A DNA stretch of 33,374 bases, from positions 1-33,374 of the forward strand of contig CASDTR010000023.1 in NCBI GenBank assembly GCA_949283785.1. Direction: 5' to 3'. This DNA is from an uncultured Oscillospiraceae bacterium. GTDB lineage: Bacteria; Bacillota; Clostridia; Oscillospirales; Acutalibacteraceae. Below, piece after piece: positions 22,935 to 30,993 of the stretch (positions within the stretch are counted from its first letter, which is position 1; every line of letters starts with the position of its first letter). A model generated the notes under the pieces. The model did not search any database and was not told the origin of the DNA. It saw only the letters and a list, made by a program, of their open reading frames with translations. The position numbers were made by a program, and so were the translations under genes.

Positions 22935-24287
22935 ATGCTTGAAGGCGCGCCTTACATTCCCGAATATATAACCGTGCATCTGGGAGCACCCGATGATGAT
23001 GCGAGGAACGTCACGGTCCCCTTTCCCGACTACATAAAAAATGTAGCGTCCAGCGAAATTTATCCCACATGGCCTGACAACGCCATTAGAGCCAACATTT
23101 ATGCTCAGGTGAGCTTTGCCCTTAACCGAATCTACAACGAGTGGTACAGGAGTATGGGATATGACTTTGATATAACCTCCTCTACCGCTTTTGACCAGAA
23201 GTATATCTACGGAAGGGACACCTTCCAAAACGTTGACGATATTGTCGATGAACTTTTCAACGACTATATAAAGCGAAGGGGAGACATCGCTCCCCTTGCG
23301 GCAAAATTCTGCAACGGCACCACCGTAATCTGCGACGGCCTTTCTCAGTGGGGCTCAGTTGACCTTGCACAGCAAGGGTATACTCCCTATGAAATACTCA
23401 GATTTTACTACGGCGATGAAATAGATATTGTTTCGGACGCTCCAGTAAGAAATTTTCAGACCTCTTATCCGGGTGCCCCTTTAAAAGAAGGGGACAGGAG
23501 CAGCGCAGTGAGAGCCGTGCAGGTAAAGCTCAACCGCATCGGCAGAAATTATCCCATGATGCCCTATGTGAATCCCGACGGATATTTCGGCCCCGAAACG
23601 AGAAGGGCCGTGCTGGCCTTTCAGAGCATTTTCAATATGCCCGAGACGGGAATTGTCAACAGCTCTGTCTGGTACAAAATCAGCTACATCTACGCCGCGG
23701 TGAAGCAGCTTTCGGAACTGTCCTCCGAGGGAATCATCTTCGATGAGCTTGCTGGACGTTATCCCGATATCGTAAAGCCCGGCGAAAAGGGCAACAACGT
23801 AAGGTTGCTCCAGTATATACTTAATCTCCTCTCCGACTATTACTCCTATGTTCCGCGAGTGACCATAGACGGAGTTTACGGCTCGAAAACCCAGGAGGCC
23901 GTAAAGGAATTTCAGCGTCGCCAGTCTCTCACTCCCGACGGTATAGTGGGGCCGAAAACATGGCAGAAACTTCTGGTAGCTTATCTGAGTGTTGAAAAAT
24001 TTCTCTCTCCCGACCAAAGGCTGCCTGAAAGTCCTCTTGTGCCTCAGATAGTCCTCAAAATCGGCGACGAGGGCGACGACGTCAAAAAGCTCCAGGAGCT
24101 GATAAACAATTTGAGTAAAGTTTACACGGATATACCCTCCGTCACCGCCGACGGCATATACGGCTCGCAGACACAGGCTGCGGTAAAGAAAATACAGGAA
24201 CTTTTCGGCCTTGTCCCCGACGGCGCGGCAGGTCCGAAAACCTTCGCCCTTCTGGGACTGCTCTGCTTTTCAGCGGGATGCCTTTAA
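22935..24287 (+). CDS. SpoIID-like protein with three peptidoglycan-binding repeats
   Basis: A 450-residue protein. Residues about 30-165 match the SpoIID/LytB pattern: PDYIKNVASSEIYPTWPDNA aligns with the family's EYL-GVV-xEMPxSWPxEA start, and GLSQWGSVDLAQQGYTPYEI aligns with GMSQYGA-MA-GxxYxEI, followed by YYG. The catalytic Glu of SpoIID lytic transglycosylases is Asn49 here. Three peptidoglycan-binding modules follow, at about 185-250, 282-348 and 374-440, each ending DGxxGxxTxxAVxxFQ-like then DGxxGPKT. No signal peptide is present. AAAGGAGG stands before the ATG. It probably binds glycan in the spore cortex or coat without cutting it (inference). Its end overlaps the convergent repair gene by 18 nt. 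Confidence 0.8.
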   Translation: MLEGAPYIPEYITVHLGAPDDDARNVTVPFPDYIKNVASSEIYPTWPDNAIRANIYAQVSFALNRIYNEWYRSMGYDFDITSSTAFDQKYIYGRDTFQNVDDIVDELFNDYIKRRGDIAPLAAKFCNGTTVICDGLSQWGSVDLAQQGYTPYEILRFYYGDEIDIVSDAPVRNFQTSYPGAPLKEGDRSSAVRAVQVKLNRIGRNYPMMPYVNPDGYFGPETRRAVLAFQSIFNMPETGIVNSSVWYKISYIYAAVKQLSELSSEGIIFDELAGRYPDIVKPGEKGNNVRLLQYILNLLSDYYSYVPRVTIDGVYGSKTQEAVKEFQRRQSLTPDGIVGPKTWQKLLVAYLSVEKFLSPDQRLPESPLVPQIVLKIGDEGDDVKKLQELINNLSKVYTDIPSVTADGIYGSQTQAAVKKIQELFGLVPDGAAGPKTFALLGLLCFSAGCL

Positions 24288-25346
24288 TACCCCTTCAAGC
24301 TCTAAAAGCCGCCTTTTCGTCTCTATGCCTCCCCTGTATCCTGTCAGGGAGGAATCGAAGCCTATTACCCTGTGGCAGGGTACGATTATGTTGACGGGGT
24401 TTTTGTTGACGGCTCCCCCCACGGCCCTCGCGGCCATCGGACTGCCTGCCGCTGCCGCAATTTCTCCGTAGGTCCGAGTTTCACCGAATGGGATTTTTGC
24501 AGTTTCGCTCCATACCCTTTTTTGAAACTCGGTTCCCTGCGTATCAAGGGGAATGTCGAAGTTCTTTCTTTTGCCGTCAAAATATTCTTTAAGCTGTTTT
24601 GCCGCCTCCCTGACAAGGGGATTCTGCGCTTTTCTCTCTTCCTCCTCAGTCCACAATACGCTCTTTATGCCCCTGTTGCTCCCTTCGATTTTAAGAGAGC
24701 CCGCAGGAGTTTTTATTACGGCAATATCCTCTTTATTTAAACTCTCAGGCTCTCTTGCCGCTTCCCAAAGATAAAATGAGGCGACGGTGCCGAGGGGAGA
24801 AAACCTTTCCCTGAACATTTCAAAGAGCTCTCGGTCCATCTTTTCGAAGCCGTAAAGGACGCAAAGTCCTTTTCTTATGCCGAAATCGCCGAAGCTCAAA
24901 ACATTTTTTCTTCCGAGGGCAAAAATGAGGGTCATCTCCGCCGTCCAGCGCCCTATACCTCTGAAAGCCGTAAGGGCCTCGATTATCTCCTCGTCGCTCA
25001 TATCCTTAAAGGCGTCAAGGTCGGTTTTTCCCGTGCAGACGCTTTCGGCAAAGGCCTTTATATTTTCAGCCTTTTTAAGCGACATTCCGCACGAGCGTAT
25101 CTGATGAGCCGAAAGAGAGTTTATCCTTTCTGGGGTGACCCCTCCCGTAATTTCAAAAAGCTTTTTCCGCACCGACTCAAGGGCCGCAGAGGAAATCTGC
25201 TGCCCCGTTATGCTGTCGATGACGCTGTAAAACACGTCGGGTTTTATCTCCCGCTCTATTCTGCCCTTCTTTTTTATATATTCTCCGAGAACGCAGTCTC
25301 TTTCCTCGAGAAATTGCAGCTCCGCATCCGAATAGGAAAAATTCAT
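24270..25346 (-). CDS. AlkA-Ogt fusion: 3-methyladenine glycosylase plus O6-alkylguanine methyltransferase
   Basis: A 358-residue DNA alkylation repair protein. Residues about 1-195 are an HhH-GPD glycosylase: QQISSAA, the hairpin FRGIGRWTAEMTLIFALGR and the catalytic Asp region LSFGDFGIRKG, as in AlkA. Residues about 205-355 are an alkyltransferase: EFQKRVWSETAKIPFGETRTYGEIA and the active site NIIVPCHRVIG with the acceptor Cys324. Both active sites look intact, so one chain would excise alkylated purines and reverse O6-methylguanine by self-alkylation. The start at 25346 has GGAGG 7-8 nt upstream; the ATG at 25373 does not. It runs convergent to and overlaps the spore-type gene, and is divergent from a glycosyltransferase. 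Confidence 0.92.
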   Translation of the reverse strand: MNFSYSDAELQFLEERDCVLGEYIKKKGRIEREIKPDVFYSVIDSITGQQISSAALESVRKKLFEITGGVTPERINSLSAHQIRSCGMSLKKAENIKAFAESVCTGKTDLDAFKDMSDEEIIEALTAFRGIGRWTAEMTLIFALGRKNVLSFGDFGIRKGLCVLYGFEKMDRELFEMFRERFSPLGTVASFYLWEAAREPESLNKEDIAVIKTPAGSLKIEGSNRGIKSVLWTEEEERKAQNPLVREAAKQLKEYFDGKRKNFDIPLDTQGTEFQKRVWSETAKIPFGETRTYGEIAAAAGSPMAARAVGGAVNKNPVNIIVPCHRVIGFDSSLTGYRGGIETKRRLLELEGVLKASR

Positions 25347-25392
25347 GATACACCTCCGGAAATATTTGTGCATGGATTGGACCTTCTCTTTA

Positions 25393-25401
25393 TGATATAA
25401 T
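25393..25401 (+). promoter_or_regulatory. Extended -10 promoter of the GT4 gene
   Basis: TGATATAAT carries TG one base before a perfect TATAAT (25396-25401), which can make up for the weak -35 region (TGGATT-like, 17 nt upstream). The expected start is about 65 nt before the ATG at 25473. Confidence 0.5.
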
Positions 25402-25472
25402 CACTCCGAAAGGCAATAATTTAATGATTTTGATGTCTTTTTGAAAATTATTACACTTTTGGAGGAATTTGC

Positions 25473-26657
25473 ATGAAAATAATATTTCACTGTGATGAGT
25501 TTATGCCCTCAAACGCTCCGTGCGCCAAGAGGATGGGTGTAATCGCCTCCCAGTTGGCGAAAGAGGGACACAAAATCACCGTGCTTACAAGCAGTTTAAA
25601 TAAAAAATACGGCGAATACGAACCGCCCGAGGGGGTAAGGGTCAAGTATGCGCCCTCGATACCGATGTTTAAAAAGAAAACCCTTTTCAGACTCATAAAT
25701 AACCTGAGCTTTGCCGCAACAAGCTTTTTCGCTTCACTTACAACGGGCAAAGCCGACGTTATCGTGACAACTTCTCCGCCGCTGCTCCTGAGCGTTTCGG
25801 GATATCTTATTTCAAAAGTTAAAAAATGCAAGCTGATTTTCGACGTAAGGGATATATGGCCCGACGTTGCAAATGAAATAGGCGAGCTTTCACAGCAGAG
25901 CTTCATATATCGGGTTTTCAAAAAGATCGCCGACTTTATGTATGAAAAATCGGACGCCGTAACCACCGTAAGTCCGGGTAAGGTGGAAAGGCTCAAAGAA
26001 AAGCTCGGCGAAAAATACGCCGATAAAATAAAATACGTCGGCAACGGTCTCGACGGTGAGTTCGTGCTCCATTCAATCGACGAAAACGTAAAGGAAAAAT
26101 ACGGCTTCGACCACCGATTCACCTGCGTATATGCAGGAAATATCGGCAGAGCTTATAACTTTGACCATGTGCTCAATATAGCCGACGAAGTGCGGGATCT
26201 GCCCGTACGATTTATGTTTTTCGGAAACGGAGCCGCTAAAAGCGAGCTTATGGAAAAGGCGAGAAAAATGGAGCTCTCCAACGTCACCTTTCAGGGCCCC
26301 GTACCCCAGAGCGAGGTTTTCACTCTGCTTTCAAGCGCCGACCTGAGCATAATCCCCCTCAAAAACGGAGAAATGCTCGATACCGTCCCCGTGAAGCTCT
26401 ACGAGGTTCTGGCCAGCGGATGCCCCGTACTTCTCGGAGCCAAGGGAGATGCAAGAAAAATCCTGGAGCACAGCGGTCTCGGAATAGCCGTTGACCCTGA
26501 GGACTCCGAAGGATTCAAAAGAGCGTTTTTTGAAATATACGAAAAACACTACACCAAAGCTCAGCGTGAGTTTGCGAAAACTCTTATGCTCAGAAAATAC
26601 TCCCGCCAAAAATTCGCGGGGGTAATGCATGAAACCGTCAGCGAGCTTGCAGGCTGA
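25473..26657 (+). CDS. GT4-family glycosyltransferase
   Basis: A 394-residue GT-B fold enzyme of the WbuB-like branch of family GT4, which moves a sugar from a nucleotide donor to a cell-surface polysaccharide or lipid-linked acceptor. The N-terminal half has the acceptor-binding Rossmann domain with FMPSNAPCAKRMGVIASQLAKEGH, VIVTTSPPLL and FDVRDIWPDVA. The C-terminal half has the donor domain with VYAGNIGRAYNFD near 215, FFGNGAAKSEL, and the ExxE-type region VPVKLYEVLASGCPVL near 305-320. GGAGG precedes the ATG. It stands alone between its own promoter and a terminator. The sugar and acceptor are unknown. Confidence 0.88.
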   Translation: MKIIFHCDEFMPSNAPCAKRMGVIASQLAKEGHKITVLTSSLNKKYGEYEPPEGVRVKYAPSIPMFKKKTLFRLINNLSFAATSFFASLTTGKADVIVTTSPPLLLSVSGYLISKVKKCKLIFDVRDIWPDVANEIGELSQQSFIYRVFKKIADFMYEKSDAVTTVSPGKVERLKEKLGEKYADKIKYVGNGLDGEFVLHSIDENVKEKYGFDHRFTCVYAGNIGRAYNFDHVLNIADEVRDLPVRFMFFGNGAAKSELMEKARKMELSNVTFQGPVPQSEVFTLLSSADLSIIPLKNGEMLDTVPVKLYEVLASGCPVLLGAKGDARKILEHSGLGIAVDPEDSEGFKRAFFEIYEKHYTKAQREFAKTLMLRKYSRQKFAGVMHETVSELAG

Positions 26658-26716
26658 AATTAAAATACCTCTCTAAATTATTATAGCTTCACTTTTTCAT
26701 ACTGCAAGAAAAATAT

Positions 26717-26749
26717 CCCGCTCTGTCAGCTTAAACAGGGCGGGTTTTT
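26717..26749 (+). terminator. Terminator of the GT4 gene
   Basis: CCCGCTCTGT pairs with ACAGGGCGGG (10 bp, one G-T) around an 8-nt loop, then TTTTT. Confidence 0.85.
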
Positions 26750-26912
26750 ATGATGTATGTAATTTTTTCCTTCCGTCCGTTTGAAGTAAAATGAACAGAA
26801 ATCTACGAAGAAAGCAAAAACAAAATCAAAAAGCATACCGAAAATACGGCAGCATTATCAGCAGTCACCAAGGGATGCAGCAGTCAGCAGACATGAAAAA
26901 CAACGTATTTAC

Positions 26913-26937
26913 GTTACGCTACAAACAATAGCGTGAC
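26913..26937. promoter_or_regulatory. Inverted repeat before the XRE/DUF2157 gene
   Basis: GTTACGCTA and TAGCGTGAC form 9-bp arms (one G-T) around 7 nt, ending about 40 nt before the ATG. It is a possible operator for the XRE protein encoded downstream. The rest of 26750-26912 is A-rich without a visible gene. Confidence 0.4.
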
Positions 26938-26978
26938 TTTATAAGTAAAATATGATTAAATTATAGCGAGGTGATAAT

Positions 26979-28427
26979 ATGGCAAAAGTTGCAAAAAACA
27001 TAAAGCGGCTGAGAAACGCCAAAGGTCTTTCTCAGGAACAGCTCGCCGCCGAACTTCACATTTCAAGGCAGGCGGTTTCGCACTGGGAAAACGACAGGAC
27101 TCAGCCCGACATCGATATGCTTGAAAAACTCGCCGAGGTTCTCGGCGCTCCAATAGAAGAATTAATATACGGCGAGAAAAGACAGACCTCTCTTGAGCCC
27201 GACAAAAAAAAGCCTCTAAACACAGCAGCGATAATTTTGGCAGTGCTCGGCTCACTATTTGTCGGCACGGGACTTATTTTCATTTTCGTCACCGGCTGGA
27301 GGCATTTCCCCGTACCTGTTAAAACTGTTTTTGCCTTTGTCCCCATACTGGCGGGTCAGTTCTGCGCAGCTTTTGTTTACAAAAAGAAGCTGAATCTCGT
27401 CCCGTGGCGTGAGGGTGCAGCCGTCCTCTGGTGCGCCGGAATCGTGGCAACGGTGGCCATGATAAACAGCATCTACGACATCCACTGCGGCTATGAAAAC
27501 TGCCTCATAATCGACGGGATCCTCTTTTTGCCCTCCATATTCCTTTTCGGAGCCGCCGTGCCTCTTGCAGCTTACTATTATGCAGTGATCCACTGGGGCA
27601 TATATATTTTTTCCCAATCGGGTAATCACCTGTATCTGCTTTTGATTTCGGCCATGTTCGCCGCAGGCCTTCTTTATATATACGCTCATAAAGCCGAACG
27701 GGAAGAGCCTATGTTTAAATTCTCGCTCTGGGCAAGCGCCGCAGGAGCTTTGGCTTTACTCTGTACTTTAAGCATCCTTCTCACCGATTTTTTCCCGAAA
27801 GCCACCGTCCTCGCCTGCACCGCCGCCCTTTTGGCTCTCGATAAAAATGATAAGGACTATTCCCTTCCCTTTAAAATCCTCAGTCTTATAGGAATTGCAG
27901 GCGGATGCTTTTACGCAACAGCTTCTCTTTATTCGGATTATTTTAACTACGATTACGACGACATCGAGGGCTATTACACTTTGTGGCTGATAATAATGGC
28001 TGCAATTACGGCCCTTTGCATTTACTGCGGAAGAAAAAACATAAAAGCAAGCATTTACCGAAAGCTTTCTGTCTTTACTCTGTGCGCATGGGCTGCCATA
28101 GAGTTTATGCTGCCTTACTTTATCTCTGAAAACAGTGACCCGCTCAGAATTACTGTTTTGGTGATTTACTGGATATTCACAGTCACCGTAAGCGTAAATC
28201 AGATAATCGGAGGAGTACGCCACAGTGATTTCATAGAGATGAACAGCGGACTCATTCTGATTTTGCTAAATATAGGCTTTTTGATTTTTTCCGCAGACCT
28301 TAGTATGCTCTTAAACGGATTGGTTCTTATCACTTTGGGAACAGTTCTTCTTGCAGTAAATTTTGCACTGGCAAAAAGCGTTAAAGCCATGGCCGGGAAA
28401 GAAAAAGGAGGCGAGGATAATGCGTAA
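26979..28427 (+). CDS. XRE HTH fused to a DUF2157-type polytopic membrane protein
   Basis: A 482-residue protein. Residues about 5-62 form an XRE helix-turn-helix (NIKRLRNAKGLSQEQLAAEL, then RQAVSHWENDRTQPD). After a basic linker, residues about 80-470 hold some 12-14 hydrophobic helices in the arrangement of DUF2157 proteins, including the early element LFVGTGLIFIFVTGWRHFPVPVK. GAGGTGATA precedes the ATG. The next gene, whose ATG lies inside this gene's last codons, encodes the GDYXXLXY partner that usually accompanies DUF2157. A DNA-binding domain joined to the membrane body suggests direct membrane-to-promoter signalling. The signal and target are unknown. Confidence 0.8.
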   Translation: MAKVAKNIKRLRNAKGLSQEQLAAELHISRQAVSHWENDRTQPDIDMLEKLAEVLGAPIEELIYGEKRQTSLEPDKKKPLNTAAIILAVLGSLFVGTGLIFIFVTGWRHFPVPVKTVFAFVPILAGQFCAAFVYKKKLNLVPWREGAAVLWCAGIVATVAMINSIYDIHCGYENCLIIDGILFLPSIFLFGAAVPLAAYYYAVIHWGIYIFSQSGNHLYLLLISAMFAAGLLYIYAHKAEREEPMFKFSLWASAAGALALLCTLSILLTDFFPKATVLACTAALLALDKNDKDYSLPFKILSLIGIAGGCFYATASLYSDYFNYDYDDIEGYYTLWLIIMAAITALCIYCGRKNIKASIYRKLSVFTLCAWAAIEFMLPYFISENSDPLRITVLVIYWIFTVTVSVNQIIGGVRHSDFIEMNSGLILILLNIGFLIFSADLSMLLNGLVLITLGTVLLAVNFALAKSVKAMAGKEKGGEDNA

Positions 28428-28962
28428 AAAACTTTTTTGTGGCCTTATATCAGTTTTTATCATCCAGCTCCTTGTTCCCGCAGCAATGATAGCATATTCC
28501 GTTTCCGCACAAAGGGAAATAGAAACAAATGGTAAAGAATACTATATTGAAGCAGACCCTTACCTTATCGACGACGGCGGTGAAATAACCGCTTCCGTAC
28601 GCAGCTGCTCCTTTGCAAGCGTTACGGATGAAGATAAATCAAAAGGATATATTTACGCCGTACTTAAATCAGATTCACAGGGCCACGCTTATGTTGACAG
28701 CGCTTCATTTGAAAAACCGACAACGCCTTATTATATCAGGAGCGAAAAGCCTTCAACATTCTGGTATTTTGCCGAACTCAGCTATACTCCCTCTGATAAA
28801 GCCACGCAAGACGCTATGAGAGACTATATAGAGAACCATCGCTACTCCGGCTGGTTAAAAGAAGATGATGATGCCGTTACGGTGCGTATCATAGTCTATA
28901 ACGGCAAATATATCGTAAAGGGAATGCAGATAAACGGAACCGAAATTGAAGAATATTTTTAA
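28420..28962 (+). CDS. GDYXXLXY-family membrane-anchored protein
   Basis: A 180-residue protein with one N-terminal membrane helix (about 5-27; LFCGLISVFIIQLLVPAAMIA) and an extracytoplasmic domain. YYIEADPYLIDDGGEITASVRS near 43-65, DKSKGYIYAVLKSDSQGHA and PYYIRSEKPSTFWYFAELSY near 106-125 fit the family named GDYXXLXY, usually encoded next to DUF2157 proteins. Its ATG lies 8 nt inside the upstream gene and GGAGGCGAGG precedes it, so translation is coupled. The start at 28420 is preferred to an earlier frame extension. It is probably a partner subunit of the XRE/DUF2157 protein. The biochemical role of the family is not established. Confidence 0.8.
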   Translation: MRKKLFCGLISVFIIQLLVPAAMIAYSVSAQREIETNGKEYYIEADPYLIDDGGEITASVRSCSFASVTDEDKSKGYIYAVLKSDSQGHAYVDSASFEKPTTPYYIRSEKPSTFWYFAELSYTPSDKATQDAMRDYIENHRYSGWLKEDDDAVTVRIIVYNGKYIVKGMQINGTEIEEYF

Positions 28963-28979
28963 AAATAATTGATAATGTA

Positions 28980-29011
28980 AAAAGCGCGGCTTTGAGCTGC
29001 GCTTTTCTTTT
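28980..29011 (+). terminator. Terminator of the XRE/GDYXXLXY pair
   Basis: AAAAGCGCGGCT pairs with AGCTGCGCTTTT (12-bp stem, one G-T) around TTG, followed by CTTTTAA. Confidence 0.8.
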
Positions 29012-29137
29012 AATATTAATCGCCGATTTAAGCGTTTATTTCAATTTCTGCTTATCAAACAATGACGAAAAACGATTGCATCAGCAGAAACATCTCTTAA
29101 AATGTAAAAGTATGTAATTAAAGGCAAATACACGCGG

Positions 29138-29169
29138 TTGACAAATCATGGGTCTTAACTTAATATAAT
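29138..29169 (+). promoter_or_regulatory. Distal promoter of the GT2 gene
   Basis: A perfect TTGACA (29138-29143) is 17 nt from TAATAT (29161-29166), with TATAAT three bases further on. It would give a leader of about 100 nt. The rest of the gap from 29012 is AT-rich and shows no gene. Confidence 0.55.
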
Positions 29170-29237
29170 CATTAAGGCAATTCTTGCATAGCTTTAATAT
29201 AATTTAATTTTTATGTAACTTTTTTTGCTGCGAATTC

Positions 29238-29246
29238 TGCTATAAT
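29238..29246 (+). promoter_or_regulatory. Proximal extended -10 promoter of the GT2 gene
   Basis: TGCTATAAT is an extended -10 with a perfect TATAAT (29241-29246) and a poor -35. Its start would lie about 24 nt before the ATG, just above the AAGGGAG ribosome site. Confidence 0.5.
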
Positions 29247-29276
29247 AAGATAAATTGTTTTGAAGGGAGTGTAATA

Positions 29277-30260
29277 ATGGAAAACAGAAAAAGCAAGATT
29301 TCCGTAGTGGTTCCCTGTTATAACGAAGAAGCCGCTTTGGGATTTTTCTATCCTGCCATATGCGCCGTTGCCGATAAAATGAATTATGTGGACTGGGAAT
29401 TTGATTTCGTAGACGACGGCTCTTCAGATAAAACCCTTGACGTAATGAGAAAATTTTCACTCGAGGATGAGCGAGTACGCTATATTTCATTTTCACGAAA
29501 TTTCGGCAAGGAGGCCGCTATGTTTGCGGGGCTCGAAATGGCAACGGGAGATTATGTAGCCGTTATGGACGCCGATTTGCAGGACCCGCCAGAACTTCTG
29601 GAAGAAATGTATAATTACCTTACAAGCGGGGAATACGACTGCGCCGCAACAAGACGTGTCACACGAAAAGGCGAACCGCCAATACGCTCAATTTTTGCCA
29701 AGATGTTTTATAAAATAATAAACAAGACCCTCGACTTTGAAATTATGGACGGAGCCAGGGATTTCAGGCTCATGACGAGAAAAATGGTTGACGCCGTTAT
29801 TTCCATGAGCGAATACAACCGCTTTTCAAAGGGCATTTTCGGCTGGGTAGGCTTTAGGACAAAATGGATCCCCTATGAAAACGTAGAGCGAGTTGCAGGA
29901 GAGACCAAATGGCATTTCTGGAAATTGGTGCTCTATTCCATTGAGGGAGTGGTGGCTTTTTCCACGGCACCTCTCATGATTTCGTCAATAGTCGGCCTCA
30001 TTTTCTGTTTTTTGGCATTTGTAATGCTCCTCATAGTGTTTTTCAAAACCCTTATTTACGGCGACCCCGTTGCAGGATGGCCCTCCCTCGCCTGTCTCAT
30101 TCTGTTTATCGGCGGCATTCAGCTTTTCTGCATGGGTATTCTGGGACAGTATCTCTCGAAGATGTATCTTGAGGTCAAGGGCAGACCCATTTACATAGTC
30201 AAGGAAAACAACGAAGATTACGCAAACCAAAGAAAAAACAGTGCCGTACTCACAAAGTAA
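29277..30260 (+). CDS. GtrB/DPM-like GT2 glycosyltransferase
   Basis: A 327-residue membrane-bound family GT2 enzyme. The GT-A catalytic domain occupies about residues 1-225: SVVVPCYNEEAAL at 9-21, FVDDGSSDKT near 44-53, and DADLQDPPE, the metal-binding DxD-like region, near 98-106. Two C-terminal hydrophobic helices (about 230-262 and 270-298) anchor it. This layout is that of enzymes that load a sugar onto polyprenyl phosphate (GtrB, dolichol-phosphate mannosyltransferase type) for later use outside the membrane. AAGGGAG precedes the ATG. No flippase or GT-C acceptor gene lies next to it in the window. Confidence 0.9.
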   Translation: MENRKSKISVVVPCYNEEAALGFFYPAICAVADKMNYVDWEFDFVDDGSSDKTLDVMRKFSLEDERVRYISFSRNFGKEAAMFAGLEMATGDYVAVMDADLQDPPELLEEMYNYLTSGEYDCAATRRVTRKGEPPIRSIFAKMFYKIINKTLDFEIMDGARDFRLMTRKMVDAVISMSEYNRFSKGIFGWVGFRTKWIPYENVERVAGETKWHFWKLVLYSIEGVVAFSTAPLMISSIVGLIFCFLAFVMLLIVFFKTLIYGDPVAGWPSLACLILFIGGIQLFCMGILGQYLSKMYLEVKGRPIYIVKENNEDYANQRKNSAVLTK

Positions 30261-30270
30261 GCAAAATTAA

Positions 30271-30299
30271 AAGAGAGGATTAAAATCCTCTCTTTTTTG
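30271..30299 (+). terminator. Terminator of the GT2 gene
   Basis: AAGAGAGGATT pairs with the following ATCCTCTCTT around AAA, then TTTTTG. It may also serve the convergent FxLYD gene. Confidence 0.85.
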
Positions 30300-30310
30300 T
30301 TATTTATAGG

Positions 30311-30775
30311 TTAAAATTTCGTAATTTCCGTAAGCTTATAAGAAGCCACGTCGGGTTCAAAGCCTACAGCTTCAAATTTCCAGACTCCGCCGCCTTCAAG
30401 ATTGTTTACATTGGCAAGAGCGGTACCTAAAAGTGCGCCCTCAGAGTCATAAAGGGAGAAGGTCACCTGTACATAGGAATATGTTTTATCCGTGTTATTT
30501 GTTATTTTACCGGTAATCGTAGTGGAAAAATCATCTGTAGTCATATTCAAATCACTGACCTCGAGATCTTCCTTTTCTTTCTCAGTCTCTTTGGGTGCAT
30601 CCGTTTGAACAGCCTGTGCTCCGCCGTCATCGGTCTTCGGTGTTTCATCTCCTCCTGATGATGATGCGCTTACGATAATAACAATCACTGCTGCTATCAG
30701 AACCCAAAACCACCATTTTTTATAAATCTTCTTTTTGGGCTTCGCTGTTACATTTGCCATATTGTTTTCTTCCAT
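30311..30775 (-). CDS. Membrane-anchored FxLYD-domain protein
   Basis: A 154-residue protein with a basic N-terminus, one hydrophobic helix at about 20-40 (WWFWVLIAAVIVIIVS), a Thr/Glu/Lys-rich linker to about 72 and a C-terminal beta-sandwich (about 75-152) that contains the name-giving FSLYD after a SYVQVTF strand. FxLYD domains are Ig-like extracytoplasmic modules whose ligands are mostly unknown. The start at 30775 is used because AAGGAGG is only one base from the ATG at 30781 but 7 nt from this one. Two TACAnnTGTA boxes lie upstream, so it is probably a regulated, stress-type envelope protein (inference). Confidence 0.82.
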   Translation of the reverse strand: MEENNMANVTAKPKKKIYKKWWFWVLIAAVIVIIVSASSSGGDETPKTDDGGAQAVQTDAPKETEKEKEDLEVSDLNMTTDDFSTTITGKITNNTDKTYSYVQVTFSLYDSEGALLGTALANVNNLEGGGVWKFEAVGFEPDVASYKLTEITKF

Positions 30776-30803
30776 TGCCATACCTCCTTCGTGTTCTGTC
30801 TAA

Positions 30804-30832
30804 AGGATACCATAGGGTATTTCCGAAATCAA
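30804..30832 (-). promoter_or_regulatory. Promoter of the FxLYD gene
   Basis: On the minus strand TTGATT (30832-30827), 17 nt, TATCCT (30809-30804) with TG in the extended -10 position. An alternative TTGTAT-N17-TAAAAT further upstream overlaps the two boxes. Confidence 0.45.
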
Positions 30833-30847
30833 TTGACATTTTTACTA

Positions 30848-30898
30848 ATGTATACATTTGTAATTTTACAAAAATAGACAAACGTATACAATTGTAAT
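30848..30898. promoter_or_regulatory. Tandem TACAnnTGTA operator boxes
   Basis: TACATTTGTA (30853-30862) and TACAATTGTA (30887-30896) are embedded in two copies of a longer direct repeat, ATGTATACATTTGTAAT and CGTATACAATTGTAAT, 34 bp apart. TACA-N2-TGTA is the core bound by CopY/BlaI-type winged-helix repressors. No such regulator is encoded in the window. Confidence 0.55.
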
Positions 30899-30944
30899 CA
30901 CACGATGCAAGCATTACCGATTAACCTGTTTTTAGCCTTCGGCA

Positions 30945-30973
30945 AAAATAAAAACGGACTGATTTTCAGTCCG
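30945..30973 (-). terminator. Terminator of the second MATE gene
   Basis: CGGACTGA pairs with TCAGTCCG around TTT, and the minus strand continues into TTTTTATTTTT. Confidence 0.85.
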
Positions 30974-30993
30974 CTTTTATGCTTTTGTTATTG

